64,000 bases of DNA from Rhodococcus sp. RD6.2 (lineage in GTDB: Bacteria; Actinomycetota; Actinomycetes; Mycobacteriales; Mycobacteriaceae). Shown in pieces: positions 51,046 to 61,774 of this stretch; positions within the stretch are counted from its first letter, which is position 1, and each line of letters begins with the position of its first letter. The translations under genes and the position numbers were made by a program. The DNA is taken from positions 172,675 through 236,674 of the forward strand of contig NZ_CVQP01000005.1 in assembly GCF_001040705.1 (NCBI RefSeq), written 5' to 3'. Below the pieces are notes generated by a model. That model was given only the letters and a program-made list of their open reading frames with translations. It searched no databases and was not told the DNA's origin.

Positions 51046-51834
51046 TCAGTCCACTGCGGGCGCCCACTGCACGCCATTGATGTGACCGCCGCCGTCCACG
51101 AACAGCGTGTTGCCGGTCAGGTACCGGGAATCGTCGCTCGCCAGAAACGCCGCGACCGTACCGATGTCGTCGAGGGGATCGCCGATGCGTCCCATGGGGT
51201 TCGCCGCGGCCTGCGCGGCCGCCATCTGAGGATTGGCGTCGGCGACCCGCTGGTACGCCGCACTCTGCGCACCCGGACAGATGACGTTGCAGCACACCTG
51301 TTTCGGCGCCCACTCACGCGCCGCCGTCCGCGTCATGCTGCGCAGGGCTTCCTTCGCCGCGTTGTACGGCGCCGAGTACATGTGGGCGTTGACGCCGTTG
51401 AGGCTGCACATCGTGATGACCCGCCCGGTTCCGTTCGCGGCCAGTGCCGGGTAGGCACGCTGCATGGCCCAGAACGCTGCCATCACCCCCATGTCGAACC
51501 CGGCCCGCATGGCGTCCTCAGCAGTCTTCTCGATCCGCTCGAAACCCAGTGAACGCCAAGCATTGTTGACGAGGATGTCCAGCCGGCCGAACTCCTCCGT
51601 CGCGGCGTCGACCATCGCGTGCACCTGGTCGCGGTCGGTGACGTCGGTGCGCTGGAACAGCGCGCGCACACCCCACTCGTCGGTCAGCCAGCGCGCGGTG
51701 TCGACGCCGGCGGCCTCGTCCACCTCCGCGACGACGACACTCGCGCCTTCACGTGCCAGCGCGCCCGCGACCCCGCGGCCGATACCCATGCCTGCGCCGG
51801 TGACCACAGCCACCCGCCCGTCCAGCTTGCCCAT
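51046..51834 (-). CDS. Short-chain dehydrogenase/reductase
   Basis: 262 residues: AVVTGAGMGIGRGVAGALAR (cofactor), VAEVDEAAGVDTARW (Asp after beta-2, NAD preference), ILVNNAWRS, ITMCSLNGVNAHMYSAPYNA (Ser, Tyr) and AAKEALRSM (Lys). It is separated from the upstream thioesterase operon by a strong hairpin, but minus-strand orientation makes it the distal member of that catabolic block. Probably an NAD-dependent hydroxyacyl-CoA or steroid dehydrogenase. Substrate not inferable. Confidence 0.87.
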   Translation of the reverse strand: MGKLDGRVAVVTGAGMGIGRGVAGALAREGASVVVAEVDEAAGVDTARWLTDEWGVRALFQRTDVTDRDQVHAMVDAATEEFGRLDILVNNAWRSLGFERIEKTAEDAMRAGFDMGVMAAFWAMQRAYPALAANGTGRVITMCSLNGVNAHMYSAPYNAAKEALRSMTRTAAREWAPKQVCCNVICPGAQSAAYQRVADANPQMAAAQAAANPMGRIGDPLDDIGTVAAFLASDDSRYLTGNTLFVDGGGHINGVQWAPAVD

Positions 51835-51876
51835 GCCCTGTCCTTCCGTGGCGCGAAAGCCCTCTCACCGACCTGA

Positions 51877-51923
51877 CCGAATGTCGCGTTCGGTCACGTG
51901 AAGTGACCGAACGTCACATTCGG
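51877..51923. terminator. Long hairpin after the thioesterase gene
   Basis: 21-bp arms with two mismatches (left arm begins CCGAATGTCGCG, right arm ends GTCACATTCGG) and a 5-nt loop GTGAA lie between the thioesterase stop and the SDR start. Its architecture resembles the three-copy hairpin repeats, but the sequence is different. Confidence 0.75.
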
Positions 51924-51932
51924 CCAACGTGC

Positions 51933-52589
51933 TCAGCGGGGGCGGGGAACCGTCTTGTCGACGAACAGTGCCTCGACGGACACGCAGACGGTGCCGTCGG
52001 CGGTGCGGATGTCGCCGACCGTGTTGATCTTGCGGCCGTCCTGGGAGGCGAGACGCCCGGAGACGGTCAGGGGCTCGAACAGCGGCGTCGGACGGTGGTA
52101 GCGGACGTTCAACTGCGCGGTCGCGCCGCTACGCCCGGACCAGGCGTTCGCGACGCCGAGGAGATGGTCGAGCAGCAAAGCCGACACGCCTCCGTGCACG
52201 TGCCCGGGCGGACCCTGGTACGGCATGGTCAGACTGACGACGCTGCGCACCGACCCGTCGTCGTGACCGGTGACGACCAGCGGCGGCGCGAGCGCATTCT
52301 CGGGTCCGGTGACGGGGTCGTGACGGGTGACGCCCTCTCCGGCCCACATGTCGACGAGCCGTTCCGCGACGGCAGGCGCATGTTCCTCGAGGTGTTCGGC
52401 GATGCTGTTGAGTTCCTCCGCAACGCGTTCGAGGTTCGCGTTGGACCGGTCGGTGCGCAGCAGCGCATCCACGACGCGCCGCGCGGCGGCGGCGGCGTGG
52501 TCGACGGCGGTGTCCTGAGGAGCCGACGTCAGAACGGTGCCGTCCGGCGCATTCCCGACGGTCGGGTGGGTGCTCGGATCTACTCTCAT
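51933..52589 (-). CDS. PaaI-type hot-dog thioesterase
   Basis: 218 residues. The hot-dog core includes GHVHGGVSALLLDHLLGVAN (the HGG active-site motif with acidic partner D) and QLNVRYHRPTPLFEPLTVSG. The N-terminal ~90 residues are an extra helical domain (RVVDALLRTDRSNANLERVA). It would hydrolyse acyl-CoA thioesters, recovering CoA or preventing dead-end steroid-CoA intermediates. Its ATG overlaps the hsd4B-like stop by four bases; it is the last gene of the FadE34-like operon before a hairpin terminator. Confidence 0.88.
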   Translation of the reverse strand: MRVDPSTHPTVGNAPDGTVLTSAPQDTAVDHAAAAARRVVDALLRTDRSNANLERVAEELNSIAEHLEEHAPAVAERLVDMWAGEGVTRHDPVTGPENALAPPLVVTGHDDGSVRSVVSLTMPYQGPPGHVHGGVSALLLDHLLGVANAWSGRSGATAQLNVRYHRPTPLFEPLTVSGRLASQDGRKINTVGDIRTADGTVCVSVEALFVDKTVPRPR

Positions 52590-53455
52590 CGGATCTCCAT
52601 GCTCGCGTGGGTCAGCACCGGCTGCCCGTCCCGTTCGGGGCAGGTGGCCCGCAGGGTCAGGCGGTCGCCGTCCTGCCAGACGGCGGTCTCGATCGTCTCC
52701 CCCGGATAGAGAGACCCGGCGAACCGAACCGAGAACGACTGCACACGAGAGGGATCGCCGTCCAGGACGCCGTCGACGACGGCCTTGCACACGACGCCGT
52801 ACGACGCGAGTCCGTGCAGGATCGGCTGGTCGAAACCAGCCATCTTCGCGAACGCCGGGTCGGCGTGCAACGGGTTCAGGTCGCCGCTGAGCCGGTACAC
52901 CAGCGCCTGCTGCGTCGATGTCGGCGAGACCAGCACCTTGTCGGGGGCATGGTCCGGTGCCGCGGCGGGCACCTCCGGTCCGGCGTCCCCGCCGAATCCA
53001 CCCTCGCCACGGGCCCAGATCTGCATTGCGCTGGTCCACAACGGATTTCCGTCGGCATCGGTTGCCGTCTGTTCCAGCACGACGACTGCCGCCTTGCCCT
53101 TGTCCCACACCGCGGGGATCCGCGACGAGATCGTCACGGTCCCCGAGGCCGGGATCGGTGCGTGCAGCGTCAACGACTGCCCGCCGTGCAGGATCTTGCG
53201 GAGATCGACGTCGATACCGGGCAGGTTCATCCCGGCCGGCTTCACCGTGCCGGCCGAGACGCCCTGCCCGGCGACCATCGCGAAGGTCGGCAGTACGCGC
53301 AGGTCCTTCTCGTACACCCATCCGAGTTCGGCGGGGTCGAGCGAGGCGGTACCCGCCCCCAATCCCAGGTGGTACAGGATCACGTCACGTTCGGTCCAGC
53401 TGACCTCGCGGACGGTGGGGGCTGCGGACAGCGCGGCCTTCACGTCGATCGGCAT
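52586..53455 (-). CDS. Double hot-dog enoyl-CoA hydratase, Hsd4B-like (Rv3538-like)
   Basis: 289 residues. Blocks VSWTERDVILYHLGLGAGTA, LRVLPTFAMVAGQG, IWARGEGGFGGDAGPEV, and the catalytic motif YRLSGDLNPLHADPAFAKMA with PILHGLASYGVVCKAVVDGV. This is the complete hydratase-2 motif (GD-x-NP-LH-x-DP) of MaoC-type enzymes such as mycobacterial Rv3538, implicated in sterol side-chain beta-oxidation. It starts 5 bp after the Ltp1-like thiolase gene and overlaps the thioesterase gene. Confidence 0.9.
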   Translation of the reverse strand: MPIDVKAALSAAPTVREVSWTERDVILYHLGLGAGTASLDPAELGWVYEKDLRVLPTFAMVAGQGVSAGTVKPAGMNLPGIDVDLRKILHGGQSLTLHAPIPASGTVTISSRIPAVWDKGKAAVVVLEQTATDADGNPLWTSAMQIWARGEGGFGGDAGPEVPAAAPDHAPDKVLVSPTSTQQALVYRLSGDLNPLHADPAFAKMAGFDQPILHGLASYGVVCKAVVDGVLDGDPSRVQSFSVRFAGSLYPGETIETAVWQDGDRLTLRATCPERDGQPVLTHASMEIR

Positions 53456-53460
53456 TGTGG

Positions 53461-54666
53461 TTACGACTCCTTGGAGATGGTTCCGGACTGGTAGAGCGTG
53501 ACGACGCACGCGCCGCCGAGGCCCAGGTTGTGTTGCAGGGCAACGGAAGCACCGTCGACCTGTCGTGCATCGGCCAGACCGCGCAGCTGCCAGTTCAGTT
53601 CGGCACACTGGGCGAGGCCGGTGGCGCCGAGCGGGTGGCCCTTGGAGATCAGTCCGCCGGACGGGTTGACGACCCACTTGCCGCCGTAGGTGGTGGCGCC
53701 GGATTCGACGAGCTTGCCGCCCTCACCGGGCGCGCAGAGGCCGAGGCCCTCGTAGGTGATGATCTCGTTGATCGCGAAGCAGTCGTGCAACTCGATGACG
53801 TCGACGTCGTCGACGGTCAGGCCGGACTCCGCGAACACCTGCTCCGCGGCGGCGCGGGTCATCGGGGCACCGACGACGTCGATCATCGACTTCTCCGAGA
53901 ACGCCTCGGTGGTGTCGGTGGTGATCGCCTGCGCGACGATCTCGATCGCCTGGTCCTCGAGTCCGTGCTCGCGGACGAACTTCTCGCTCACGACGATCGC
54001 GGCGCCTGCGCCGTCCGAGGTCGGCGAGCACTGCGACCGCGTCAGCGGCGCGTGGATCATCTTGTCGGCCAGGACCTGCTCGAGGGTGTACTCGTCCTGG
54101 AACTGCGCGTACGGGTTGTTCACGGAGTGCTTGTGGTTCTTCACGGCGACCGCGGCGATCTGCTCGACGGTGGTGCCGTAGCGCTCCATGTGCTCGACGG
54201 CGGCGTTGCCGAACAGCTGCGCCGTCATCGGGCCCTTGGCCCAGCCGTGCTTGCCGACCATCACCTTGAGCTGCTCGTCGAGAGTGGTGACCTTCGGCAT
54301 CTCACCGGTTCCGGTCATCGACGTCTTCGTCATCTTCTCGAAGCCGACGGCCAGCGCGCAGTCCACGAATCCGGCCTGGACCCACTCGCGGGCCATCAGC
54401 AGCGCCGTGGAGCCGGTGGCGCAGTTGTTGTTGACGTTGACGATCGGGATACCGGTCAGTCCCGTCTCGTACAGGGCACGCTGACCTGCGGTCGACGCAC
54501 CGAACACGTAGCCGGCTGCGGCGCGCTGGACCTGCGAGTAGTCGATGCCCGCGTCCGCGAGCGCCTTGCCGACGGCCTCGGTGACCATGTCCGGGTACTC
54601 CCAGTCCCGAGACTCGATCTTCTCGAACTTGGTCATGCCGACGCCGACGACGAAGGTGCGGTTCAT
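53461..54666 (-). CDS. Ltp1-like SCP-X-type thiolase
   Basis: 401 residues: [40 protein letters not shown] (nucleophilic Cys), [31 protein letters not shown] (His-Cys active site) and [20 protein letters not shown]. It is very similar to mycobacterial Ltp1, a thiolase-domain-only lipid-transfer protein thought to cleave 3-ketoacyl-CoA with bulky tails. Unlike the Ltp2-like protein at 26 kb, all thiolase residues are retained. It sits 10 bp after the FadE34-like gene in an overlapping operon. Confidence 0.9.
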   Translation of the reverse strand: MNRTFVVGVGMTKFEKIESRDWEYPDMVTEAVGKALADAGIDYSQVQRAAAGYVFGASTAGQRALYETGLTGIPIVNVNNNCATGSTALLMAREWVQAGFVDCALAVGFEKMTKTSMTGTGEMPKVTTLDEQLKVMVGKHGWAKGPMTAQLFGNAAVEHMERYGTTVEQIAAVAVKNHKHSVNNPYAQFQDEYTLEQVLADKMIHAPLTRSQCSPTSDGAGAAIVVSEKFVREHGLEDQAIEIVAQAITTDTTEAFSEKSMIDVVGAPMTRAAAEQVFAESGLTVDDVDVIELHDCFAINEIITYEGLGLCAPGEGGKLVESGATTYGGKWVVNPSGGLISKGHPLGATGLAQCAELNWQLRGLADARQVDGASVALQHNLGLGGACVVTLYQSGTISKES

Positions 54667-54676
54667 GCTGTGGTGC

Positions 54677-56866
54677 TCACTTTCCGGGTTCTGGATCGCG
54701 AGGCAGACCGAGGATCCGCTCGCCGATGATGTTCAACTGAACATTCGTCGTACCACCGGCGATGGACATGCATTGGGCGTTCAGGAACATCTGTGTCGCG
54801 GATCTCCGGTCCTGCTCACCGAGCAGCGCCGTCGGACCCGCCCAGTCCATCGCGACCTCCCACACCTGCTGGATGTGCTCGACCCCGAGCAGCTTGGCGA
54901 TCGACGACTCGGCACCCGGCTGCGCGCCCGACAGGGACCGCAACGTGGTCCGCAGACCCATCAGCCCGCCCGACTGGGCGTCGCAGAGCACCTTGCCGAG
55001 GACGGTGAGCTGGTCGTCGTCGAGGCCGCCCGGCACCGTCTCGGCGAGGCGCAGCAGAGCCTCGCCACCGGAACCGAGCGACGAGTCGTGCGAGAGCGAG
55101 ACCCGCTCGTTGGCGAGGGTCGTGCGGGCGAGCTTCCAGCCGTCGCCCGGCTCGGCGACCAGGCAGTCGTCGGGGACGAACACGTCGTCGAAGAACACCT
55201 CGTTGAAGAGCGCTTCACCGGTGATCTCACGCAGCGGACGGATGTCGAGTCCGTCGGAGTTCCTGATGTCGATCAGGAAGTACGACAGGCCCTTGTGCTT
55301 GGGCACGTCGCCATCGGTGCGGGCCAGGCAGATGCCCCAGTGGGCGTCGCGGGCCATCGACGTCCACACTTTCTGTCCGTTCAGCCTCCAGCCGCCGTCG
55401 ACCTTCGTGGCCTTCGTGGACAGGCCCGCGAGATCGGAACCGGCGCCCGGCTCGGAGAACAGCTGGCACCAGACGATGTCACCGCGCAGCGACGCGGGCA
55501 GGAATCGTTGCGTCTGCTCGTCGCTGCCGTGCGCGATGAGGGTGGGCACCACCCAGTTGCCGATGATCATGTCGTGCGGCGTGATCTTCACGGCCCGCAG
55601 TTCCTCGGCGATCACGAGTTGGGTGACGGCATCGGCGCCCTTGCCCCACGGGGCAGGCAGGTGCGGTGACGTGTAGCCCTTCTCGGCGAGGTAGCTCGTG
55701 CGCTCGGCACCGTCTAGTGCCACGGCCGCACCGAGTTCGGCGCGGACGTCCTCGCGGATCCGGTCGGCTTCATCGGGCAGGTCGATGCCGAGGACGCGAC
55801 GTGCACCCTGGATGGTCAGGTTCGCGACGCGGCGCTTCCAGGAAGCGGTCGACCCCAACAGGATTCGCAGCGACTGTGCGCGCCGCAGGTACAGGTGCGC
55901 GTCGTGTTCCCAGGTGTAGCCGATGCCGCCGAGGATCTGGATGCAGTCCTTGGTGACCTGGAATGCGGCCTCCGGCGCGACTGCCGCGGCGACGGCGGCC
56001 GCCAGCGACGACTCGGCATCGGTGACGTCCTCACCGAGGGCACGGGCGGCGTCCCAGGCCGTGACGCGGGCCTGCTCGGTGAGGCTCAGCATGCGGGCGG
56101 CCTTGTGCTTGACGCCCTGGTACTGCCCGATGACCCGACCGAACTGCTGCCGGACCCGCGCGTAGTCGGCTGCGGTGGTCGTGGCCCAGTCCGCGAGGCC
56201 GGACGCCTCGGCGGCGAACAGCGTTGCGGCAATGTCGAGAATCCGCTGCGGGTCCAGCGTCAGGATGTCGCTGTCGACGAGGGGCAGGGTACGTGCGGTG
56301 ATCTCGGCGTTGCGGCGCACGACGTCGTGGCTCGGCAGGTCGGTCACGTCGAGGCGGTCGCGGCCCAGGACCACGAACGCGAGCGAGCCGCGGTCGTCGG
56401 CCGCGAGCAGGAAGACGTCGCCGACCTGTCCGCCGAGGACGAGGCTCGACGTACCGGACAGGGTGAGCGCGTCACCGTCGCGATCGATGCGCAGCGAACC
56501 GGACTGCAGGGCAGCCGCGCCGGTCAGGGTGCCGTCGGCCAGGGCTGCCAGTTCGCCGGTGCGGCCGGCCTCCTGCAGAACGGCGGAGACGAGCACCGTC
56601 GGCAGGAACGGTCCTGGCACCATGGAGCGTCCGAGTTCCTCTGTCACGACAGCGGTTTCGAGGAGGCCGTATCCAGCGCCGCCGTTCTCCTCCGAGAGGT
56701 GCAGGCCGAGCATGCCGAGTTCGGCGAGGGAACCCCAGTACGACGGGCGCGTCTCGACCTTCGCCTCGACGGCGTCGCGGATGACGGTGGGGGTCGCGTG
56801 CCGGGCCGCCCAGCCGCGCACGGAGTCGCGGAGTTCGCGGTCCTCGTCGGTCAATCCAATGGTCAC
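54677..56866 (-). CDS. FadE34-like fused double acyl-CoA dehydrogenase
   Basis: 729 residues, about twice a normal acyl-CoA dehydrogenase: two full modules in tandem. Module 1 (about 1-375) has [20 protein letters not shown] and [20 protein letters not shown]; module 2 (about 380-729) has [40 protein letters not shown] and [20 protein letters not shown]. This fused architecture and length match FadE34 (ChsE3, about 711 residues), which dehydrogenates a steroid acyl-CoA with a five-carbon side chain. In M. tuberculosis fadE34 lies next to kstR; here a KstR-like TetR gene is two genes upstream. First gene of a four-gene operon. Confidence 0.88.
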   Translation of the reverse strand: MTIGLTDEDRELRDSVRGWAARHATPTVIRDAVEAKVETRPSYWGSLAELGMLGLHLSEENGGAGYGLLETAVVTEELGRSMVPGPFLPTVLVSAVLQEAGRTGELAALADGTLTGAAALQSGSLRIDRDGDALTLSGTSSLVLGGQVGDVFLLAADDRGSLAFVVLGRDRLDVTDLPSHDVVRRNAEITARTLPLVDSDILTLDPQRILDIAATLFAAEASGLADWATTTAADYARVRQQFGRVIGQYQGVKHKAARMLSLTEQARVTAWDAARALGEDVTDAESSLAAAVAAAVAPEAAFQVTKDCIQILGGIGYTWEHDAHLYLRRAQSLRILLGSTASWKRRVANLTIQGARRVLGIDLPDEADRIREDVRAELGAAVALDGAERTSYLAEKGYTSPHLPAPWGKGADAVTQLVIAEELRAVKITPHDMIIGNWVVPTLIAHGSDEQTQRFLPASLRGDIVWCQLFSEPGAGSDLAGLSTKATKVDGGWRLNGQKVWTSMARDAHWGICLARTDGDVPKHKGLSYFLIDIRNSDGLDIRPLREITGEALFNEVFFDDVFVPDDCLVAEPGDGWKLARTTLANERVSLSHDSSLGSGGEALLRLAETVPGGLDDDQLTVLGKVLCDAQSGGLMGLRTTLRSLSGAQPGAESSIAKLLGVEHIQQVWEVAMDWAGPTALLGEQDRRSATQMFLNAQCMSIAGGTTNVQLNIIGERILGLPRDPEPGK

Positions 56867-56890
56867 GGTATGTCCTTACCGGCGCTCCAC

Positions 56891-56936
56891 GCATGTGCGC
56901 CTTTGGTAGTAGGAGCTGCCACAAAGGCGCACATGC
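56891..56936. terminator. 15-bp hairpin downstream of the FadA5-like gene
   Basis: Perfect 15-bp arms (GCATGTGCGCCTTTG and complement) with a 16-nt loop lie 11 bp after the thiolase stop on the minus strand and 24 bp before the FadE34-like start. It probably ends the thiolase transcript; the downstream operon would then need its own promoter in the remaining short space or rely on read-through. Confidence 0.7.
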
Positions 56937-56947
56937 GCCGTGGGCGC

Positions 56948-58153
<1,206 letters not shown>

Positions 58154-58216
58154 TTATGGGGAGAGACCTGTCCGGCGATGTCCCACCGAGCGGGACCGGC
58201 ACGCCGGGGGCGAGTT

Positions 58217-58819
58217 CTACAACTCGCCGAGCAGCAGGTCGCAGGCGACACGCAGGTCCGAATCGAGGTCCGGAATGGAAGTGCGATTGTTCAGCCCGGC
58301 CTGGATCAGGCCGAACCACAGCGCCACGACCAGTCGGATGACCGTGGCCTGCCGCACCGTCGGCTCGTCGATCCCGGCGGCCCCGAGGAGCAGGTTGTCG
58401 AAGTGCCGATCGATCTTCCCGACATCGGGGATCGTGGCTGCGTTCGAGGTCGCGTTCGACTGGATCATCGCGGTCGCGAGCAGCGGGGTCCGCAACAGCG
58501 CGCGGGTGGCGTGCTGCAGGGCGTCGTAGACGGCATCGGCCGGCGTCGTGCCCGCACGCGGATTCCGGGCGAGGACCGCACCCATCCGGTCGATCTGATC
58601 CACCATCACGGCCACGAACAGGTGCGACTTGGACGGGAAGTACCGGTAGAGCGTGCCGATCGCGACGCCGGCGAGCTTCGCGACCTCCTGCATCTGCACT
58701 CGTTCGAGGTCCTTCTCCGCGCCGAGCTGGGCGGCCACCTGCAGGATGCGGCCATGCCGGGCGCGCTGCTCGAGCGAGCTCGGCTCGGCGGCGTCGCGTG
58801 CCTCCGCAAGTCTCGGCAT
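58217..58819 (-). CDS. KstR-like TetR-family regulator
   Basis: 200 residues. The helix-turn-helix region (HGRILQVAAQLGAEKDLERV, then MQEVAKLAGVAIGTLYRYFP) matches the KstR subgroup in its VQM-x-V-A-x-x-A-x-VA-GTLYRYFPSK pattern. KstR represses sterol catabolism and is released by a 3-oxo-steroid CoA thioester. This protein diverges from kstD and precedes the FadA5-like gene. The ATG at 58819 is preceded by GGGGGA; an upstream GTG at 58840 has no such site. It may be a paralogue with its own operator rather than KstR itself. Confidence 0.87.
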   Translation of the reverse strand: MPRLAEARDAAEPSSLEQRARHGRILQVAAQLGAEKDLERVQMQEVAKLAGVAIGTLYRYFPSKSHLFVAVMVDQIDRMGAVLARNPRAGTTPADAVYDALQHATRALLRTPLLATAMIQSNATSNAATIPDVGKIDRHFDNLLLGAAGIDEPTVRQATVIRLVVALWFGLIQAGLNNRTSIPDLDSDLRVACDLLLGEL

Positions 58820-58973
58820 GTCGGTCCCCCAGTTCTTCACACGTCTACAACGAGCCTAGATCCTGACACCCGCGATGGTCGCCCGGTCCCGTGTTCCGCT
58901 CAGTGGGAGCACATCTGCCCGCATCGCTCCCCCTGCGATTGCCTGTGACCACATTCGATGCGATGGAGGGCAC

Positions 58974-60497
58974 ATGACGGAGTGGACGGACGAATACGAC
59001 GTGGTCGTGGTCGGGTCCGGTGGCGGCGCACTGACGGGCGCGTTCACCGCGGCCTCGGCCGGCCTGCGGACGGCGATTCTGGAGAAGACCGGTCTGTTCG
59101 GCGGCACCTCCTCCTACTCGGGCGGGTCGATCTGGCTGCCCGGAACCCAGGTGCAGGAACGGGCAGGACTGCCCGACTCCACCGAACTCGCCCGCACCTA
59201 CCTGCGCACACTGCTCGGTGACGCCGAGTCCGCCAGGCAGGATGCCTACGTCGACACCGCCCCCGCAGTCGTCGAGTTCCTCGAACGCGACCCGAACATC
59301 GAGTTCGAGTTCCGGGCGTTCCCCGACTACTACCGAGCCGACGGACGCCTCGACACGGGCCGTTCGATCAACGCCCTCGACCTCGATCCCGCCGACATCG
59401 GTGACCTCGCCTCCCTGGTGCGACCCGAGCTGGACCAGGACCGCACCGGTCAGGGGCACGTGCCCGGCCAGCTGATCGGTGGCCGCGCCCTGATCGGACG
59501 GCTGCTTTCCGCGATCGTGGGCACCGGCAACGCCGATCTGCGCCCGGACACCGCGCTGACCGAACTCGTCGTCGAGGGCGGTCGCGTCGTAGGCGTCGTC
59601 GCCACCCACCAGGGCGAGACCGTCCGCATCAAGGCGAACCGCGGCGTGCTGATGGCGGCCGGTGGCATCGAGGCCAACGACGCCGCTCGCGGCGAACACG
59701 GAACTCCCGGCAAGGCCGACTGGTCGATGGGCCCGATCGGCGCCAACACAGGCGACGCCATCGCAGCCGGTGTCACGGCGGGCGGAGCAACGGCACTGCT
59801 CGATCAGGCGTGGTTCTGCCCCGGCGTCGCGCAGCCCGACGGTACGGCAGCGTTCCTCGTCGGCATCCGCGGCGGCATCGTCGTCGACGCGAACGGCGAC
59901 CGGTACCTCAACGAGTCGCTGCCCTACGACCAGTTCGGCCGGGCAATGCACGCGCACGGTGCGGACGAGAGTTCGTGGATGATCTTCGACTCCAGGGAGG
60001 GCGGCGGACTGCCCGGCATCAGCATCCCGAACACGGCCCCGGCCAAGCACCTCGAGGCAGGCACCTGGGTGCAGGCCGACACTCTCGAGGAGTTGGCGGC
60101 GAAGGCCGGACTGCCCGCGGATTCGGTGCGCGCCAGTGTCGAGCAGTTCAACGACTACGCGAAGCTCGGTGTCGACGAGTCCTTCCACCGCGGCGAGGAC
60201 CCGTACGACAACTTCTTCTGCCCGCCGAACGGCAATCCCAACAGCGCGCTGACCGCGATCGAGAACGGCCCGTTCTTCGCGGCACGGATCGTGCTGTCGG
60301 ACCTGGGCGGCAAGGGCGGCCTGGTCACCGACGTAGACGGCCGCGTCCTGCGCACCGACGGCACCGCGATCGCAGGCCTGTACGCGGCGGGCAATACGTC
60401 CGCGTCGCTGAGCGGGAAGGTCTACCCGGGACCGGGCGTGCCCCTCGGCACCGCCATGACGTTCTCCTACCGCGCCGCCCGGCACATGGCCGGCTAG
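58974..60497 (+). CDS. kstD: 3-Ketosteroid delta1-dehydrogenase
   Basis: 507 residues. FAD-binding motif VVVVGSGGGALTGAFTAASA at the N-terminus, GGTSSYSGGSIWLPGTQVQE, the catalytic Tyr region FRAFPDYYRADGR (near 118), LNESLPYDQFGRAMHAHG, and SGKVYPGPGVPLGTAMTFSY with the second catalytic Tyr near 484. The sequence follows R. erythropolis KstD1 almost block by block. It introduces the C1-C2 double bond in 3-keto-4-ene steroids, the step that with 9-alpha-hydroxylation opens ring B. GGAGGGCAC precedes the ATG. It diverges from the KstR-like gene, 154 bp apart. kshAB genes are not in the window. Confidence 0.95.
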   Translation: MTEWTDEYDVVVVGSGGGALTGAFTAASAGLRTAILEKTGLFGGTSSYSGGSIWLPGTQVQERAGLPDSTELARTYLRTLLGDAESARQDAYVDTAPAVVEFLERDPNIEFEFRAFPDYYRADGRLDTGRSINALDLDPADIGDLASLVRPELDQDRTGQGHVPGQLIGGRALIGRLLSAIVGTGNADLRPDTALTELVVEGGRVVGVVATHQGETVRIKANRGVLMAAGGIEANDAARGEHGTPGKADWSMGPIGANTGDAIAAGVTAGGATALLDQAWFCPGVAQPDGTAAFLVGIRGGIVVDANGDRYLNESLPYDQFGRAMHAHGADESSWMIFDSREGGGLPGISIPNTAPAKHLEAGTWVQADTLEELAAKAGLPADSVRASVEQFNDYAKLGVDESFHRGEDPYDNFFCPPNGNPNSALTAIENGPFFAARIVLSDLGGKGGLVTDVDGRVLRTDGTAIAGLYAAGNTSASLSGKVYPGPGVPLGTAMTFSYRAARHMAG

Positions 60498-60522
60498 GAA
60501 ACCCGGCCCCCACCGGATCCGA

Positions 60523-60561
60523 AACGACCCCGCTCGACCGTGTCGGTCGAGCGGGGTCGTT
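60523..60561. terminator. Strong bidirectional terminator between kstD and fahA
   Basis: A perfect 17-bp stem (AACGACCCCGCTCGACC and complement) with a 5-nt loop, followed by TCTGCCTTG, lies between the convergent kstD and fahA genes. Confidence 0.85.
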
Positions 60562-60598
60562 CTGCCTTGTTCCGCGGTCGGATCGGCGCCGCGGCAGG

Positions 60599-61774
60599 TC
60601 ACGTGGCGGGGAGGATGCGAGCGCGTACCTCGCCGAACCCGATACGTCCGCCGTTGACGCCGGGCGCTGTGGCCGAGATCGCCACCTCGTCGCCGTCCTG
60701 CAGGAACGTGCGCTCCTCTCCCGCAACGGTGACGGGTTCCTTTCCACCCCAGGTCAATTCGATGAATGCACCCCGCTGGTCCTTCGCCGGGCCCGAGATG
60801 GTTCCGGAGCCGAACAGATCGCCGGTGGACGCGGCGGCGCCGTTGACGGTGGTGTGCGCCAGCATCTGCGCCGGCGACCAGTACATCTGCGCGTACGGCG
60901 GACGGGTGACGACCTCACCGTTCCACTCGACCGCGAGATCGATGTCCAGGCCCCACTTCTCGTCGCCCTGCAGGTACGGCAGCGGCTCCGGATCCTGAAC
61001 GGGCGTCGCGATACGCGCTGCCTCCAGCGCCGCCAGCGGCACCACCCATGCAGAGATGGACGTCGCGAAGCTCTTGCCGAGATTCGGGCCGAGCGGCACG
61101 TACTCCCACGCCTGGATGTCACGCGCGGACCAGTCGTTGAGGATCACGGCGCCGAAGCAGTGCTCGGCGAACCGGTCCGGGGTGATCGACGATCCCATCG
61201 GCGAGCCGACACCGACGATGAAGCCCATCTCGGCCTCGATGTCGAGGCGCACGGACGGCCCGAAGACAGGAGCCTCGTCGTCCGGTCCCTTGCGCTGGCC
61301 GCTGGGTCGGACGATGTCGACGCCCGAGGCCACGACGGTGGACGAGCGACCGTGGTAGCCGACGGGCAGGTGCTTCCAGTTCGGCATCAGCGGATCGGGG
61401 TTCTGCGGGCGGAAAAGCCGACCGAGGTTGGAGGCGTGATTCTCGGACGCGTAGAAGTCGACGTAGTCGGCCACCGCGATCGGCAGATGCATCGTCACCT
61501 CGCCGATCGGCAGCACCGCGTCGTCGGCGATCTCCCCGGCGACGAGTTCGGTGATCTGCGTTCGCACCTGCATCCAGCGATCGCGGCCCTGCGCCATGAA
61601 CGCGTTGAGGGTCGGCTGCGCGAACACGTCGTCGCCGAGGGCCTTCGCGAGGTCGACGACGTGGTCTCCGACGCGGACACCGACACGCGGTTCGGTTCCG
61701 TCGGTGGAGAAGACGCCGTACGGGAGGTTGTCGACGCCGAACAGGGAGTCGACGGGAATGGAGATGACGGTCAT
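60599..61774 (-). CDS. fahA: Fumarylacetoacetase
   Basis: 391 residues. Catalytic and metal-ligand segments: VDFYASENHASNLGRLFRPQ, PVGYHGRSSTVVASGVDIVR, LDIEAEMGFIVGVGSPMG, NDWSARDIQAWEYVPLGPNL and MLAHTTVNGAAASTGDLFGS. It hydrolyses fumarylacetoacetate to fumarate and acetoacetate, the last step of tyrosine/homogentisate breakdown. The ATG overlaps the stop of the preceding 292-residue gene by four bases (ATGA). Last gene of the hmg operon. Confidence 0.94.
   Translation of the reverse strand: MTVISIPVDSLFGVDNLPYGVFSTDGTEPRVGVRVGDHVVDLAKALGDDVFAQPTLNAFMAQGRDRWMQVRTQITELVAGEIADDAVLPIGEVTMHLPIAVADYVDFYASENHASNLGRLFRPQNPDPLMPNWKHLPVGYHGRSSTVVASGVDIVRPSGQRKGPDDEAPVFGPSVRLDIEAEMGFIVGVGSPMGSSITPDRFAEHCFGAVILNDWSARDIQAWEYVPLGPNLGKSFATSISAWVVPLAALEAARIATPVQDPEPLPYLQGDEKWGLDIDLAVEWNGEVVTRPPYAQMYWSPAQMLAHTTVNGAAASTGDLFGSGTISGPAKDQRGAFIELTWGGKEPVTVAGEERTFLQDGDEVAISATAPGVNGGRIGFGEVRARILPAT

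Noticed and set aside
58844-58860. Short inverted repeat TCTA/TAGA between the KstR-like gene and kstD as a KstR box
   Set aside because: The arms are only four bases and the core does not match the KstR consensus; too weak to call.
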